In this document: one piece after another, positions 28,602 to 38,347 of the stretch
Numbering within the stretch: position 1 is the first letter of the stretch
How the letters are laid out: each line of letters starts with the position of its first letter
From: Dyadobacter sp. CY312
GTDB taxonomy: Bacteria; Bacteroidota; Bacteroidia; Cytophagales; Spirosomataceae
DNA: 40,701 nt
Reading direction: 5' to 3'
NCBI RefSeq assembly: GCF_021390535.1
Contig: NZ_JAJUXG010000033.1
Coordinates: forward strand, 1-40,701
Position numbers and translations under genes: made by a program
The notes under the pieces: generated by a model
The model's database searches: none
Seen by the model: the letters and a program-made list of their open reading frames with translations, nothing else
What the model was told of the DNA's origin: nothing

Positions 28602-31600
28602 ATGAAAAAAACTGTATTACTCAACATTATGCTCCTGCTACTGGCCAGTAGCACTTATGGGCAAATAAAGATTGACGGTGAGATTCGTTCTGCAACCGAT
28701 GAACAGCCTCTTGCCGGAGCTGTCATCAGACTGAAAGATGATAAAACAGGAACACTCTCGGACGCAAATGGCAAGTTCTCTCTGATGGTCTCAGATACAA
28801 CCGTAAGATTAGTCGTGTCTTACATTGGCTACATTACCCAGGAAGTACTTATTGGATCAGGTACTGTAATTGTTATGCTTGAGCTCAATTCGTCTGAGCT
28901 TAATGAGGTGGTTGTCTCAACAGGTTATCAGCAGATTCCAGCCGAAAGAGCTACGGGTTCGTTTGCTTTTGCGGATAACAAACTGCTTAACCGACGGGTA
29001 AGCCCGGATGTGCTCACCCGGATCTCAGATGTGGTGCCAGGGGTGATTTTCAACAAAGGAAGAAGCAATGCCCTTCGTATACGGGGGCAAAGTACCATTT
29101 TTGCTGAGGCGGGGCCACTGATTGTGATCGACAATTTTCCATATGAAGGGGATTTGAACTCACTTAATCCCAATGATGTCGAAAGCATCACCGTCTTAAA
29201 GGATGCAGCAGCGGCATCTATCTGGGGAGCAAGAGCTGGAAATGGCGTGATCGTGATCACAACAAAAAAAGGTTCATTTAAAAAGCCGGTACAGCTTTCC
29301 TTTAACAGTAACCTGACCTTGGGTACAAAACCGGATTTATTTTATCAGCCAGCTATGTCCGGCGTGGATTATACAGATATAGAAACCCGACTGTTCCGTT
29401 CGGGATACTTCCGGGCAGATGAAACCTCCATCAACAAGGTGGCTCTATCCCCGGTAGTAGAACTTCTTATCAAAAACAGGGATGGCATGTTATCCGATGA
29501 AGCCCTTTCCAGTCAAATTGCCGACCTTTCCAAACACGATTTCCGCAATGATTTAAGCAAGTATGTCTATCGCAGGAGTGTCAATCAGCAGTATGCGTTA
29601 AGTTTAACCTCCGGGACGGAGCATCAAAAGCTACGGGTCGCGCTGGGCCATGACCGCAATTTAAGTCAGCTTGTTGGCAATGGTTACCAGAGAACCTCGG
29701 TACAGGTGAACAATACCCTTCAACTACTCGAAAATAAACTCAGGATTGCTACTGACATTTATTACTCCAATAGCAGACAGGATAATAACGGAGTGGACCG
29801 ATTTGTGATGAATAACAACCAGATGTACCTGTATGCTAGGTTGGCTGATGAAAGTGGAAATCCGGTGGCATTGCCACGTGATTTGAGAGAATCATTTACG
29901 GGTCAGGCCCTGGCAGCCGGGCTGTTGCCATGGGAATATGTTCCACTGGCGGAACTCGAATTATCCGATAATAGAAGTAAGCTGACCAATTACCGCTTCA
30001 ATGCTGATATCAGCTACCGGGTTTGGGATGGCCTGACCATACAAGGGCTATACCAATACGGAGTGGAAACTAACAGCTTGCGAAACCTGCAAAATCAGGA
30101 AAGTTATTTTACCCGAAATATGATCAACCGCTTTACGCAGGCCAATGCAAACGGTAGCCTGACAAGAAACGTCCCTTATGGAGCCATCCTGGATATGGGA
30201 AATTCGACAGCCTTAAACCACAACGCCCGGCTTCAATTAAACTATGGCAAGAATTTTACAGAACACCACCGCATTGATGCCATTGGCGGAAGTGAGATAC
30301 GTGACCGGACACTAAAAGGGAACAACACACGGTATTACGGATATAATGACGATTATGCATCCATTCGGCCTGTGGATTATGTCCGACAGTTTCCGGGTTA
30401 TGTACAAGGTTTTAACACCAACATTCCCAATATGGATGGCTTCACAGAAACATTCGACCGCTTCGTATCCTTTTACAGTAATCTTGCTTATAGTTACAAA
30501 AACCGCTACTCGCTTACTGCAAGTGCAAGGCTGGATAAAAGCAATTTATTTGGAGTGGAGACAAATCAGAAAGGGGTGCCGTTGTATTCGGTGGGTGGCA
30601 GCTGGGAAATCAGTCAGGAAAAATTCTATAACTGGTCAGCTATGCCTTACCTCAGGTTACGAGCAACGCTGGGTTACAATGGTAATATAGACAGGACCGT
30701 GTCGGCTTACACCACAGCAAGAGGAGGCAATATCGATATCACTACCCGGCTACCCTATGCACTGATTATGAATCCTCCTAATCCGCAGCTGCGTTGGGAA
30801 AGAATTAAAATGATCAATATCGGGCTTGATTTTGCCAGTTTGAACCGCCGTATTTCAGGAAGTCTGGAATATTTCACAAAGTCTGGTATTGATCTGATCG
30901 GATCTGCTCCAATGCCTCCTTCATCAGGTGTGGTAACCTTCCGTGGCAACAATGCCAATACAACGGGCAGAGGTTTTGATCTGGTTGTTAACAGCCAGAA
31001 TATTACCGGTGCCTTCCAGTGGGACACCCACCTTCTCGTAAGCCATGCAAAGGATATTGTTACATCTTATGATGTGAAGGCTACATCACAAGCATACGCG
31101 CAGGGAGGTGATAATATGTCGTCCGGAGCACTTCCGATGGTCGGCAGGCCATTGATGTCGGTATATGCCTACCGTTTTGGAGGACTTGACCCCGAAAACG
31201 GTAACCCGATAGGTTTTTTAAATGGGGCTGCCAGTCAGGAATACAATGATATTATAACCAGCACACAGCCCGAAGATCTGATTTACTTTGGCCCGGCAAG
31301 GCCAACACTATTTGGCTCGATCCGTAATCAGTTCAGCTACAAAGGTTTTTCACTCTCCGCGATGCTCAATTTCAGGTCAGGTTATTATTTCAGAAGAAAC
31401 TCAATTCGCTATGGTTTAAATCAGGGGCTTTCGTTTCAGCACGGTGATTACGGCTTGCGGTGGCAACAGCCCGGTGATGAAAAACACACTTCAGTACCTT
31501 CCCTGCCGGCATCAGGACTCGTAGCCAGGGACAATGTCTACATATTGTCCGAAGCGCTGGTAGAAAAAGCTGACCATATCCGTCTGAGAGACGTTCAGCT

Positions 31601-31784
31601 TTCCTACGATTTTACAAAGCGGCAACTTGGAAAGATGCCAGTCCGGAACTTGCAGTTTTATGTATATGCCGACAATCTGGGCATCATTTGGAAAGCCTCC
31701 AAAACTAAGTTGGATCCGGATTATGCCTTTTCCGCATTTGTTCCCTCCCGGACACTCTCTGTCGGAGTAAAAGCAGATTTCTAA
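28602..31784 (+). CDS. SusC/RagA-type TonB-linked outer-membrane transporter
   Basis: 1060 residues. Order: signal peptide (1-20), carboxypeptidase-D-like domain (DGEIRSATDEQPLAGAVIRLKDDKTGTLSDANGKFSL), TonB plug (ELNEVVVSTGYQQIP, RIRGQSTIFAEAGPLIVIDNFPYEGDLNSLNPNDVESITVLKDAAAASIWGARAGNGVIVITTKKG) and a 22-stranded barrel ending with an aromatic-type C-terminus (LSVGVKADF). This is the SusC-family pore that takes up ligands captured by its SusD partner, powered by TonB. The substrate is not given by sequence; no glycanase is nearby, so a peptide, siderophore or RiPP-related ligand is as likely as a glycan. Confidence 0.93.
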   Translation: MKKTVLLNIMLLLLASSTYGQIKIDGEIRSATDEQPLAGAVIRLKDDKTGTLSDANGKFSLMVSDTTVRLVVSYIGYITQEVLIGSGTVIVMLELNSSELNEVVVSTGYQQIPAERATGSFAFADNKLLNRRVSPDVLTRISDVVPGVIFNKGRSNALRIRGQSTIFAEAGPLIVIDNFPYEGDLNSLNPNDVESITVLKDAAAASIWGARAGNGVIVITTKKGSFKKPVQLSFNSNLTLGTKPDLFYQPAMSGVDYTDIETRLFRSGYFRADETSINKVALSPVVELLIKNRDGMLSDEALSSQIADLSKHDFRNDLSKYVYRRSVNQQYALSLTSGTEHQKLRVALGHDRNLSQLVGNGYQRTSVQVNNTLQLLENKLRIATDIYYSNSRQDNNGVDRFVMNNNQMYLYARLADESGNPVALPRDLRESFTGQALAAGLLPWEYVPLAELELSDNRSKLTNYRFNADISYRVWDGLTIQGLYQYGVETNSLRNLQNQESYFTRNMINRFTQANANGSLTRNVPYGAILDMGNSTALNHNARLQLNYGKNFTEHHRIDAIGGSEIRDRTLKGNNTRYYGYNDDYASIRPVDYVRQFPGYVQGFNTNIPNMDGFTETFDRFVSFYSNLAYSYKNRYSLTASARLDKSNLFGVETNQKGVPLYSVGGSWEISQEKFYNWSAMPYLRLRATLGYNGNIDRTVSAYTTARGGNIDITTRLPYALIMNPPNPQLRWERIKMINIGLDFASLNRRISGSLEYFTKSGIDLIGSAPMPPSSGVVTFRGNNANTTGRGFDLVVNSQNITGAFQWDTHLLVSHAKDIVTSYDVKATSQAYAQGGDNMSSGALPMVGRPLMSVYAYRFGGLDPENGNPIGFLNGAASQEYNDIITSTQPEDLIYFGPARPTLFGSIRNQFSYKGFSLSAMLNFRSGYYFRRNSIRYGLNQGLSFQHGDYGLRWQQPGDEKHTSVPSLPASGLVARDNVYILSEALVEKADHIRLRDVQLSYDFTKRQLGKMPVRNLQFYVYADNLGIIWKASKTKLDPDYAFSAFVPSRTLSVGVKADF

Positions 31785-31803
31785 TTAAACCAGTTGAAAA
31801 AAA

Positions 31804-33159
31804 ATGAAAAACCGATATTTATTTTTAGTACTTCTGTTCTTATGCCCCGGTTGCGAGAAGTATCTGGATCAAAAACCGGATAAGGCACTTGTAGTGCCAA
31901 CTACTCTGGCTGATTTCAATGACCTGCTGAATCACAGTGATTTTATGAACTTCACTCCCGGACTTGGTATCGTAGCGGGCGATGAATACTACATGCCTAA
32001 AAATGGCTTGGATGCATTAACCAATTTGATAGAAAGAAACAGTTACATGTGGGAAAAAGACCTGTATGTGGGTACTACTTTCGCCCCGGATTGGAGAGAT
32101 CCTTACAGACAGGTGTTTTATGCCAACGTCGTGCTGGAAGGTCTGGGCAAGATCATTCCATCGGATGCTGAAAAACAGGAGTGGAACAGGCTTAAAGGCA
32201 GTGCATTGTTTTTTAGGGCGTGGGCATTTTACAACCTGGCACAGCTCTTTGCTGATCCTTATGACCCTGCTACGGCGGATCATATCCTGGGAGTTCCTTT
32301 AAAATTGCAGGCAGATGTCAATTCCCGTGCTGACAGAGGCACACTCAGACAAACCTATCAGCAAATCCAATCAGATCTCCAAGAAGCGGTTAAATTACTT
32401 CCTGCCAAAACGGTTGTTCCAACGCAGCCTTCTAAATCGGCAGTCTATGCCTTGCTGGCCAGAATATTTCACAATATTGAAGACTACGGCACTGCATTGT
32501 CTTATGCAGATTCCTGCCTGTCGATAAAAAATGAACTGATCGATTATAATACGGTTAATCCTGCACTGGTCAGGCCGATGCCCAGGTCAGCAGAAAATCA
32601 GAATGTCGAGGTACTGTTTCACGCTACCGCTGTCAGATATGGATTTTTTAGTTCCAGTCTTATTTTTCCTGATTCTGTTCTTGTTAAATCCTACGAGGAG
32701 AATGATCTTCGAAAGACACTGTTTTTTCATGCCACAACGGGTAGGTTTATCGGTACCTATACCGGAAGGTCCCCTCTGTTCACCGGGCTTGCGACAGATG
32801 AAGTACGTTTGGTACGAATCGAAAGCCTGGCAAGGTCATCACAAAAGCAAAAGGCTTTGGATGAGCTGAATCAGCTGGTTGTAACCAGATACAAGAAAGG
32901 AACCTATGTTCCAATTACCGAAAGTAGGCCCCTGGAATTGTTAGAGCTGATTTTAATGGAACGAAGAAAGCAGCTATTTTCAAGAGGTGTAAGATGGAGC
33001 GATCTTAGAAGGTTAAATAAAGATCCCAGATTTTCAAAAACACTTTTTAGAAAACTTGAAATGAATCTTCTGTCTTTACCACCAAATGACGCCAGATATT
33101 TGTTTACCATTCCGGAAGATGAAATTCTGGGAAGTGGCATTCAGCAGAATAACCGATAA
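31804..33159 (+). CDS. SusD/RagB-type surface lipoprotein
   Basis: 451 residues. A lipobox (LFLCPGC, lipid-bearing Cys17) precedes the SusD signature EKYLDQKPDKALVVPTTLADFNDLLN, then TPR-like helices (LKGSALFFRAWAFYNLAQLFADPYDP, KSAVYALLARIFHNIEDYGTALSYADSCL) and the C-terminal ERRKQLFSRGVRWSDLRRL segment common to the family. It binds ligand on the cell surface and hands it to SusC. It is short (family 450-600). Its stop codon lies inside the bidirectional terminator at 33153-33197. Confidence 0.92.
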   Translation: MKNRYLFLVLLFLCPGCEKYLDQKPDKALVVPTTLADFNDLLNHSDFMNFTPGLGIVAGDEYYMPKNGLDALTNLIERNSYMWEKDLYVGTTFAPDWRDPYRQVFYANVVLEGLGKIIPSDAEKQEWNRLKGSALFFRAWAFYNLAQLFADPYDPATADHILGVPLKLQADVNSRADRGTLRQTYQQIQSDLQEAVKLLPAKTVVPTQPSKSAVYALLARIFHNIEDYGTALSYADSCLSIKNELIDYNTVNPALVRPMPRSAENQNVEVLFHATAVRYGFFSSSLIFPDSVLVKSYEENDLRKTLFFHATTGRFIGTYTGRSPLFTGLATDEVRLVRIESLARSSQKQKALDELNQLVVTRYKKGTYVPITESRPLELLELILMERRKQLFSRGVRWSDLRRLNKDPRFSKTLFRKLEMNLLSLPPNDARYLFTIPEDEILGSGIQQNNR

Positions 33160-33197
33160 ACAAAAAGTCCCCGTAATGGGGACTTTTTGTTTATCGG
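33153..33197. terminator. Bidirectional intrinsic terminator after SusD and DUF6520
   Basis: CCGATAAACAAAAAGTCCCC (33153-33172) pairs perfectly over 20 bp with 33178-33197, leaving a 5-base loop (gtaat). The GC-rich inner stem is flanked by A5 on one side and T5 on the other, so it can stop transcription coming from both convergent operons. Confidence 0.92.
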
Positions 33198-33204
33198 GCA
33201 CTTA

Positions 33205-33474
33205 CTAGTTTTCTACAAGCTGCCCTTGTGTAACAACACCGGTAGGATTGCCAGATCCATCCAAACCTTCCGCAGTACACTGATCGGTACTGCTATTGCA
33301 GCTATACTGTCCTGGGTCTGGCCCAATCTCAATGTCTCCCAGGGGTTGCCACGCACCCTGTGCATTTTTATAGAACTGAGGAGCAACGGTTCTGTTGGTA
33401 GTAGCCACAGCCAAAGTGGTTCCTAATAGAAGTGCAACAACAGGCAGGTACTTGATTTTTGCAAGATTTTTCAT
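33205..33474 (-). CDS. DUF6520-family secreted small protein
   Basis: 89 residues. A signal-like start (MKNLAKIKYLPVVALLLGTTLAVATTN) is followed by a short exported domain with the DUF6520 features Y-C-x(6)-C (QYSCNSSTDQCTA) and Q-F-Y-K-N. The two cysteines probably form a disulfide outside the cytoplasm. Such proteins usually lie next to MauE-like membrane proteins, as here (141 bases upstream on the same strand), and near TlpA-like thioredoxins. The function is unknown; a small exported structural protein or modified peptide is possible. Confidence 0.78.
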   Translation of the reverse strand: MKNLAKIKYLPVVALLLGTTLAVATTNRTVAPQFYKNAQGAWQPLGDIEIGPDPGQYSCNSSTDQCTAEGLDGSGNPTGVVTQGQLVEN

Positions 33475-33615
33475 AATCGTAAAGTTTAGAAATGAAAATA
33501 AAACAAACGGTGCTTACTCTGTTTTCAGGTTTTCAGCGGCCTGTGCACTAAATTAATGCAAGATCATACCCTGGCGTAATCGGGGCAGCCGTTCTGACTG
33601 AGCCGGACTACGTCT

Positions 33616-34071
33616 TTATATTTTTTCCAACTCTGAATCTGCATTCAGTGATTTTTGGATTCTTACCGATGCTATTGAGAAAAAGAGAAAAGTCAGATTG
33701 AATATAAAATGGGTGGTGAATTTCATTTCATTTAAGACACCCCCACAATTGCAAGGCACACGATCAAAAACATTGAGCACTACCAATCCCATGTAGATGC
33801 TAAAAACAAACATCAGAACACAGGACACCCACAATCCGGTCAGACGAAACGGTTTCGAAAGCAGCATTGCAACTACGACTAGCTCTACAAGTGGCAACAG
33901 CCAGAGCATAGGTTTGACAGACCACTTAGGGATCACCTGATTACAGAGTTGCCTTTCAAAATCGGCCAGGTCATGGAGTTTTGAAACTGCTGTATACGTA
34001 AAAAGCAGTATCAGCATCGTGACCATTAGACTTAACAGTAGCTGATTTTTTTTGATGGTGCCAGTTTTCAT
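33616..34071 (-). CDS. MauE/DoxX-like redox-associated membrane protein
   Basis: 151 residues with four membrane spans (LLLSLMVTMLILLFTYTAVSKL, LWLLPLVELVVVAMLL, LWVSCVLMFVFSIYMGLVVL, THFIFNLTFLFFSIASV). The stretch RVPCNCGGVL after span 3 carries the paired cysteines typical of MauE-related proteins, which move electrons or disulfides across the membrane, by analogy with VKOR/DsbD-like partners. The co-oriented DUF6520 gene encodes a small two-cysteine exported protein, its likely client; the TlpA-like protein across the terminator may be a further redox partner. Confidence 0.8.
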   Translation of the reverse strand: MKTGTIKKNQLLLSLMVTMLILLFTYTAVSKLHDLADFERQLCNQVIPKWSVKPMLWLLPLVELVVVAMLLSKPFRLTGLWVSCVLMFVFSIYMGLVVLNVFDRVPCNCGGVLNEMKFTTHFIFNLTFLFFSIASVRIQKSLNADSELEKI

Positions 34072-34144
34072 TTTTAATCTGGTTTTATAGCCTAACCATT
34101 GCTGGTAACATTTAAACTTTTGACTAAAACTAGCATGATATTTT

Positions 34145-34178
34145 TTTAGCAGACTTTAAGTAGTTGAAGTCTGCTAAA
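34145..34178. terminator. 12-bp hairpin between the Crp-like and MauE genes
   Basis: TTTAGCAGACTT (34145-34156) and AAGTCTGCTAAA (34167-34178) pair perfectly around a 10-base loop. A T-rich tract follows on the plus strand and an A-run on the other. It lies between the Crp-like stop and the MauE start, so it could end the Crp transcript or act as an operator for MauE. Confidence 0.45.
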
Positions 34179-34207
34179 GTTTTATTTTTTAAGTGGATAC
34201 ACTTTTG

Positions 34208-34768
34208 TTAAAGATTTTTTCTAACATCACTCAACCATGACGGGGATATTTCAAGATAACATGAGATGTCCCTTTGCATGATCCGCTGAAAAGGAAATAC
34301 CATACAGAACTGCTGATAAGCCTGCAGGGCCGGAAGTGAACACAGGTGTGATTTAATTTCTGCCTTATTTCTGTCATTTAGTAGAATTTTACTTGATAGC
34401 TTCGCTGCCTCTAAAAAGCGGTTAAAGAGGTAGGTCACACTACGCTCATGAATTGTTGTCAACAATGAGTCTTCCAGCAAAATGATTTGATCGGCTGCCG
34501 GGGTTGTACCTCCATTGGCTTCAGCTAATAGCATTGTTTCATCCTGCCTCCAGAAACGGGTAATGTGCTCGTTGCCATTCAGATCAAAATAGTTTCCCTT
34601 TGCCAGCCCTTTGCGTAGAAACCAAATTCCGGGCATCACGCCATTACTTGTTATAACCTCTCCTTTTTTGAACTTTTGATCAATCATCACTGCTTGAAGA
34701 GCGTTTTTGAATTCACTGCCAAGTGGATAGAATTCTTCCAGATGGTCTGTCAGGTCGAAGATTTTCAT
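34208..34768 (-). CDS. Crp/Fnr-like regulator, no clear DNA-binding helix beyond the end
   Basis: 186 residues. The cyclic-nucleotide-binding fold is seen in KFKKGEVITSNGVMPGIWFLRKGLAKGNYFDLNGNEHITRFWRQDETML and ITILEDSLLTTIHE-like segments. The C-terminal part MQRDISCYLEISPSWLSDVRKNL is the recognition region of the helix-turn-helix, short as in many Bacteroidota members. It diverges from the lanthipeptide operon (about 70 bases to that promoter) and reads toward MauE/DUF6520, so either could be its target. Confidence 0.78.
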   Translation of the reverse strand: MKIFDLTDHLEEFYPLGSEFKNALQAVMIDQKFKKGEVITSNGVMPGIWFLRKGLAKGNYFDLNGNEHITRFWRQDETMLLAEANGGTTPAADQIILLEDSLLTTIHERSVTYLFNRFLEAAKLSSKILLNDRNKAEIKSHLCSLPALQAYQQFCMVFPFQRIMQRDISCYLEISPSWLSDVRKNL

Positions 34769-34803
34769 ACGTTTTGTGAGATTTTCTGATTGGAAACAGT
34801 CTA

Positions 34804-34836
34804 TTGAAGTCTTGCTGACATCTATTTTATCTTTGT
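34804..34836 (+). promoter_or_regulatory. Promoter candidate for the lanthipeptide dehydratase gene
   Basis: ATTG (34804-34807) as -33 element and TATCTTTG (34829-34836) as an exact TAnnTTTG -7 box with 21 bases between them. This predicts a start near 34842 and an unusually long leader of about 280 bases before the dehydratase ATG at 35124. Confidence 0.6.
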
Positions 34837-35123
34837 CAGAGACTTATCAGAAAGCTTGCAAAAGGATTAACAGGGATGAAATACCTGGGACAAAACGACC
34901 TGAATCGATTACCAAATGAATCAAAACCGGTATCAATCACATGTCCCTTCAAATCATGCCGATTTGAAGGGAAGTACGTCAGCTCAATCACATTTAAACC
35001 AAAAAATGGCTTGTTATCCAATGATGTGCAAGCCTCTGTGCTCCTTCGTCCCTATAATTATCACCAATCTGTTTCAATGATAAATTTTACCGGCTACTCT
35101 ACATAAATCTTAACCAGAAGATC
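34837..35123 (+). other. Long leader of the dehydratase gene with a 12-bp hairpin and a small open frame
   Basis: TCCCTTCAAATC (34944-34955) pairs perfectly with GATTTGAAGGGA (34961-34972), loop 5 bases. A 76-codon frame (34876-35106, MKYLGQNDLNRLPNESKPVS...) spans the hairpin; it has no leader/core look and no known family and may be chance. The motif TTCGTCCCT, repeated before the precursor gene at 40350, occurs at 35045-35053. The leader may control translation or be a second regulator target. Confidence 0.4.
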
Positions 35124-38100
35124 ATGGACAACCGGTTTCACAATTTTTTCCTTCTACGTAGGCCACTACTCTCACTAAACGTTCTATTCAATTTTAACCG
35201 GAGTATCCAAAGTGATCCCGCAAAGTTCAATCAGCAAATTCTTGATTTGTTTATGCAAGAGCAGCTGCAGCAGGCCATTTATGTGTCATCACCAGATCTG
35301 TATCATTCACTGATGCGGATACTGGATGGTTCATTCCATGGTGAGATCAATAGTATATGCAAATCTCTATACAGGTACCTGATCAGAATGTCCAGCCGGC
35401 CCACACCTTTCGGTACAATGGCCGGAATCTGTTGCGGAGAAATATCAAGCCAGCCAACAAGTATTACTTTTACAAAGCCAGCACAGTTGCAACCTGCAAT
35501 GCAGCTTTCATTCGCTACTTTTGAAAGTCTTTGCAAAGCATTGGCCGCACGTTCCGATGTCATAACTCATCTTGATCTTTGTTGTAATACGAGCCTTTAC
35601 CGGTTTCAAAATGTTTATCGCTACATCAAAAGGAGCGGTAAAAACAATGACACGTTCACCCAACTCGAAGTGGAAAGTAACCCATTTCTGGATTTGATTA
35701 TTCACCTTACCAAAACACCGGTAAGTTACCGGATCATACTAAACGAACTTACAAAAGCAGGTCTATCAATTCCGGAATCCGAAGCCTTCATTGAGTCTTT
35801 GCATGATGAGCAGTTCCTGAGTAGCGAGATTCAAGCTGGTCCCATTTCTGAAAATGGGTTGGATAAACTGATTGCCCGGTTTGATCTCATTGCAAACAAA
35901 AAAGAGATAACCAGTGATCTCGGTTTTATAAAAGAAATCGTTTGCCTTGGTGGCTGTTTGAGGACTGCCTCTGAAAAAATCAGGGTAATTCTTGGTAGGT
36001 ATTATACTGTTGAGCCAGATGAACAAGTTCTGTTGGTCAATTCTGTGTTGGCCGAAGATAGCTGCAACATCAAGCAAAGCACAATATCCATCATCCACAA
36101 AGAGATAGATGAATTGATGGCTTTGTCAAGTGAAACGCTTAATTATGAACTGGAACGCTTCTGTGATGCTTTTTTCAGGAAGTATCAAACACGTCCCGTT
36201 CCGCTACTGGAAGCCTTAGATCCCAAAACTGGTATTGGTTATGGTAGAAAAGCCTTCACTGATCAACATGAATTTGAACACATACAAAACCTCACTTTGG
36301 GCTCAGCCCAAAGCCATTCGTCAGCTGCTGATCGCCTCGACGGGCTTCGACTTGATTTATACGAAAAAGCTATCTCCCAACAAAAAAAGCTGGCCAGCCT
36401 TACCAAGGCCGAACTGGCTAAGTTTGACCATAAAAGGAAACAGACAGCGGACGGGACTTATCTAATGGGAAATCTGCTCACACGATCACAAACAGACTTG
36501 GATAAAAATGTCTTTCAATTCAATCTGAATACAATGGGTTCCGCTTCGGCTTTCAATTTAATGAGCCGGTTTTGCACGATTGACCCGGTGCTTAAAGGAC
36601 TTGTTACCCAATCTATATCTTGTGAAGAACTATTGGATACAAACGTCATGTATGTTGAAATCAATCATCTTGCAGGCAACAAGGAGGGAAACATCCTCAG
36701 CAGACCTCATTTAAGAAAATACGAGCTTACCTATCTGGCGGCAAGCAAAGCCAAATCTGAAAACCAGATCTTACCAGAGGACATTCTGGTTTCGGTACCG
36801 GATGGCAAACAAATTGTTTTATGGTCAAAAAAGCATAACAAAAGAATATACCCCCGCCTTACCAGCGCTCATAACTATACCGGCGGCCTGCCTGTTTACC
36901 GGTTTCTTTGCGATTTGGGAAGAGAGTCCTCCGCTACTGTATTTAACTGGAGTTGGGGCATACTCTCCGAAAGAGATTTTCTTCCCCGTATACAATACAA
37001 GCATTTGATTGTATGTAAAGCACAATGGAATCTGACACTTGACATGCTCACAGATGGAGGCAGGAACAATCCTACGGAAAAAGACTTAGAACATTTAATG
37101 AAAAGGATGCGTATTCCCAGGTATACCCAAATCGTTGATAACGACCAGCTGCTTCTGACCGACTCGGATAATCCATTAAGTTTAGAAATGCTGCTGGCCA
37201 CAATAAAGAAAACTTCGCGTGTAAAACTTACGGAATTTTTAGAATCGCCCGAGCAGGGCCTTATCAGAACAAAGGATCAAACATACTGTCATGAGATGAT
37301 TATTCCTTTCAAAGGATCTGCCTCCAAGGCAAAATCTACTTCCATTACTTTAAATCAGGCCTGTGAAAACAGGTTCTATGCAGCTGGAAGTGAATGGATA
37401 TACTTAAAAGTTTATCTGCCACAGGCATTGGCTGATTATACGTTACTGCGGAAAATCAAACCAATTTGTGATGAATTACTTCAAAAAGGTTTGTTAAAAA
37501 AATGGTTTTTCGTCAGGTATTATGATCCGGACCATCATCTCCGCATCAGATTATTTGTGCCGGGAAGTAATCAGACCGTTTTTGAGGTGATCAGACTGCT
37601 TTGCGACTATCTGCAATGTTTGATGGATGAAACAGCAATTGACAAATTTACAATAGACACTTATGAAAGGGAACTGGAAAGATATTCTGCTGCCAGTTAT
37701 CAGTTAACCGAAACTCTTTTTTACAAGGACAGCATTGCCGTGTGTAATCTGCTTGAATTTATCGAAAAAAACACATTTTTTCAAAAGTGGCATGTAGCTC
37801 TCAGAGCGATTGATACTTACCTGAACGCACTAAACTACAATCCGGACACAAAAAGGTCCCTGATCAATCAAGTCCATGCATCGTTTCATATCGAGTTCAG
37901 CGGGCAAAAGCAGCACATCTATCAAATGGATAAAAACTACCGTCTCCATTTTCTAGACATCAAAACGCTACTGGAAAACGATCCGCAAAACGAATGTATC
38001 CGACAAATAGACGGCTACTTTCAACCTATCGTTTATCAGTGCAGAAAAATTATGAAAAACATTACTGATACACAGTATATGACCGGGTATATTTCAAGTA

Positions 38101-38207
38101 TCATACATATGTTTTTAAACCGTTTATTTTCCATGGAGCACCGAAAGCTCGAATTTGTAGTGTATCATTACTTAAAGAAATATTATGAATCACTTTATTT
38201 CAGATAA
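35124..38207 (+). CDS. lanB: Class I lanthipeptide dehydratase (LanB), full length
   Basis: 1027 residues. The N-terminal glutamylation domain opens with FHNFFLLRRPLLSLNVLFNF and has the conserved RMSSRPTPFGTMAG (residues 88-101), where the Arg and following residues hold tRNA-Glu/substrate in LanB. The C-terminal SpaB_C-type elimination domain starts near residue 740 (TSITLNQACENRFYAAGSEWIYLKVYLPQALADYTLLRKI, WFFVRYYDPDHHLRIRLF). Both halves of the enzyme are fused in one chain, unlike the split enzymes of some Bacteroidota RiPP clusters. LanB uses glutamyl-tRNA to dehydrate Ser/Thr in a precursor peptide in the cytoplasm. A candidate precursor is at 40411-40560; no cyclase is seen. Confidence 0.93.
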   Translation: MDNRFHNFFLLRRPLLSLNVLFNFNRSIQSDPAKFNQQILDLFMQEQLQQAIYVSSPDLYHSLMRILDGSFHGEINSICKSLYRYLIRMSSRPTPFGTMAGICCGEISSQPTSITFTKPAQLQPAMQLSFATFESLCKALAARSDVITHLDLCCNTSLYRFQNVYRYIKRSGKNNDTFTQLEVESNPFLDLIIHLTKTPVSYRIILNELTKAGLSIPESEAFIESLHDEQFLSSEIQAGPISENGLDKLIARFDLIANKKEITSDLGFIKEIVCLGGCLRTASEKIRVILGRYYTVEPDEQVLLVNSVLAEDSCNIKQSTISIIHKEIDELMALSSETLNYELERFCDAFFRKYQTRPVPLLEALDPKTGIGYGRKAFTDQHEFEHIQNLTLGSAQSHSSAADRLDGLRLDLYEKAISQQKKLASLTKAELAKFDHKRKQTADGTYLMGNLLTRSQTDLDKNVFQFNLNTMGSASAFNLMSRFCTIDPVLKGLVTQSISCEELLDTNVMYVEINHLAGNKEGNILSRPHLRKYELTYLAASKAKSENQILPEDILVSVPDGKQIVLWSKKHNKRIYPRLTSAHNYTGGLPVYRFLCDLGRESSATVFNWSWGILSERDFLPRIQYKHLIVCKAQWNLTLDMLTDGGRNNPTEKDLEHLMKRMRIPRYTQIVDNDQLLLTDSDNPLSLEMLLATIKKTSRVKLTEFLESPEQGLIRTKDQTYCHEMIIPFKGSASKAKSTSITLNQACENRFYAAGSEWIYLKVYLPQALADYTLLRKIKPICDELLQKGLLKKWFFVRYYDPDHHLRIRLFVPGSNQTVFEVIRLLCDYLQCLMDETAIDKFTIDTYERELERYSAASYQLTETLFYKDSIAVCNLLEFIEKNTFFQKWHVALRAIDTYLNALNYNPDTKRSLINQVHASFHIEFSGQKQHIYQMDKNYRLHFLDIKTLLENDPQNECIRQIDGYFQPIVYQCRKIMKNITDTQYMTGYISSIIHMFLNRLFSMEHRKLEFVVYHYLKKYYESLYFR

Positions 38208-38347
38208 TTAATTTCATATAACAAAGTAGAAATAGTGGTAATAAATTGTCAAATTAACACTTGTCTTCTATATTGGGTTAACGTTTACATCCTCCTCTGT
38301 TAGTAAGTCAGTTTCAACTTGAAATTATTTACCTAGCCCAAAGAGGA

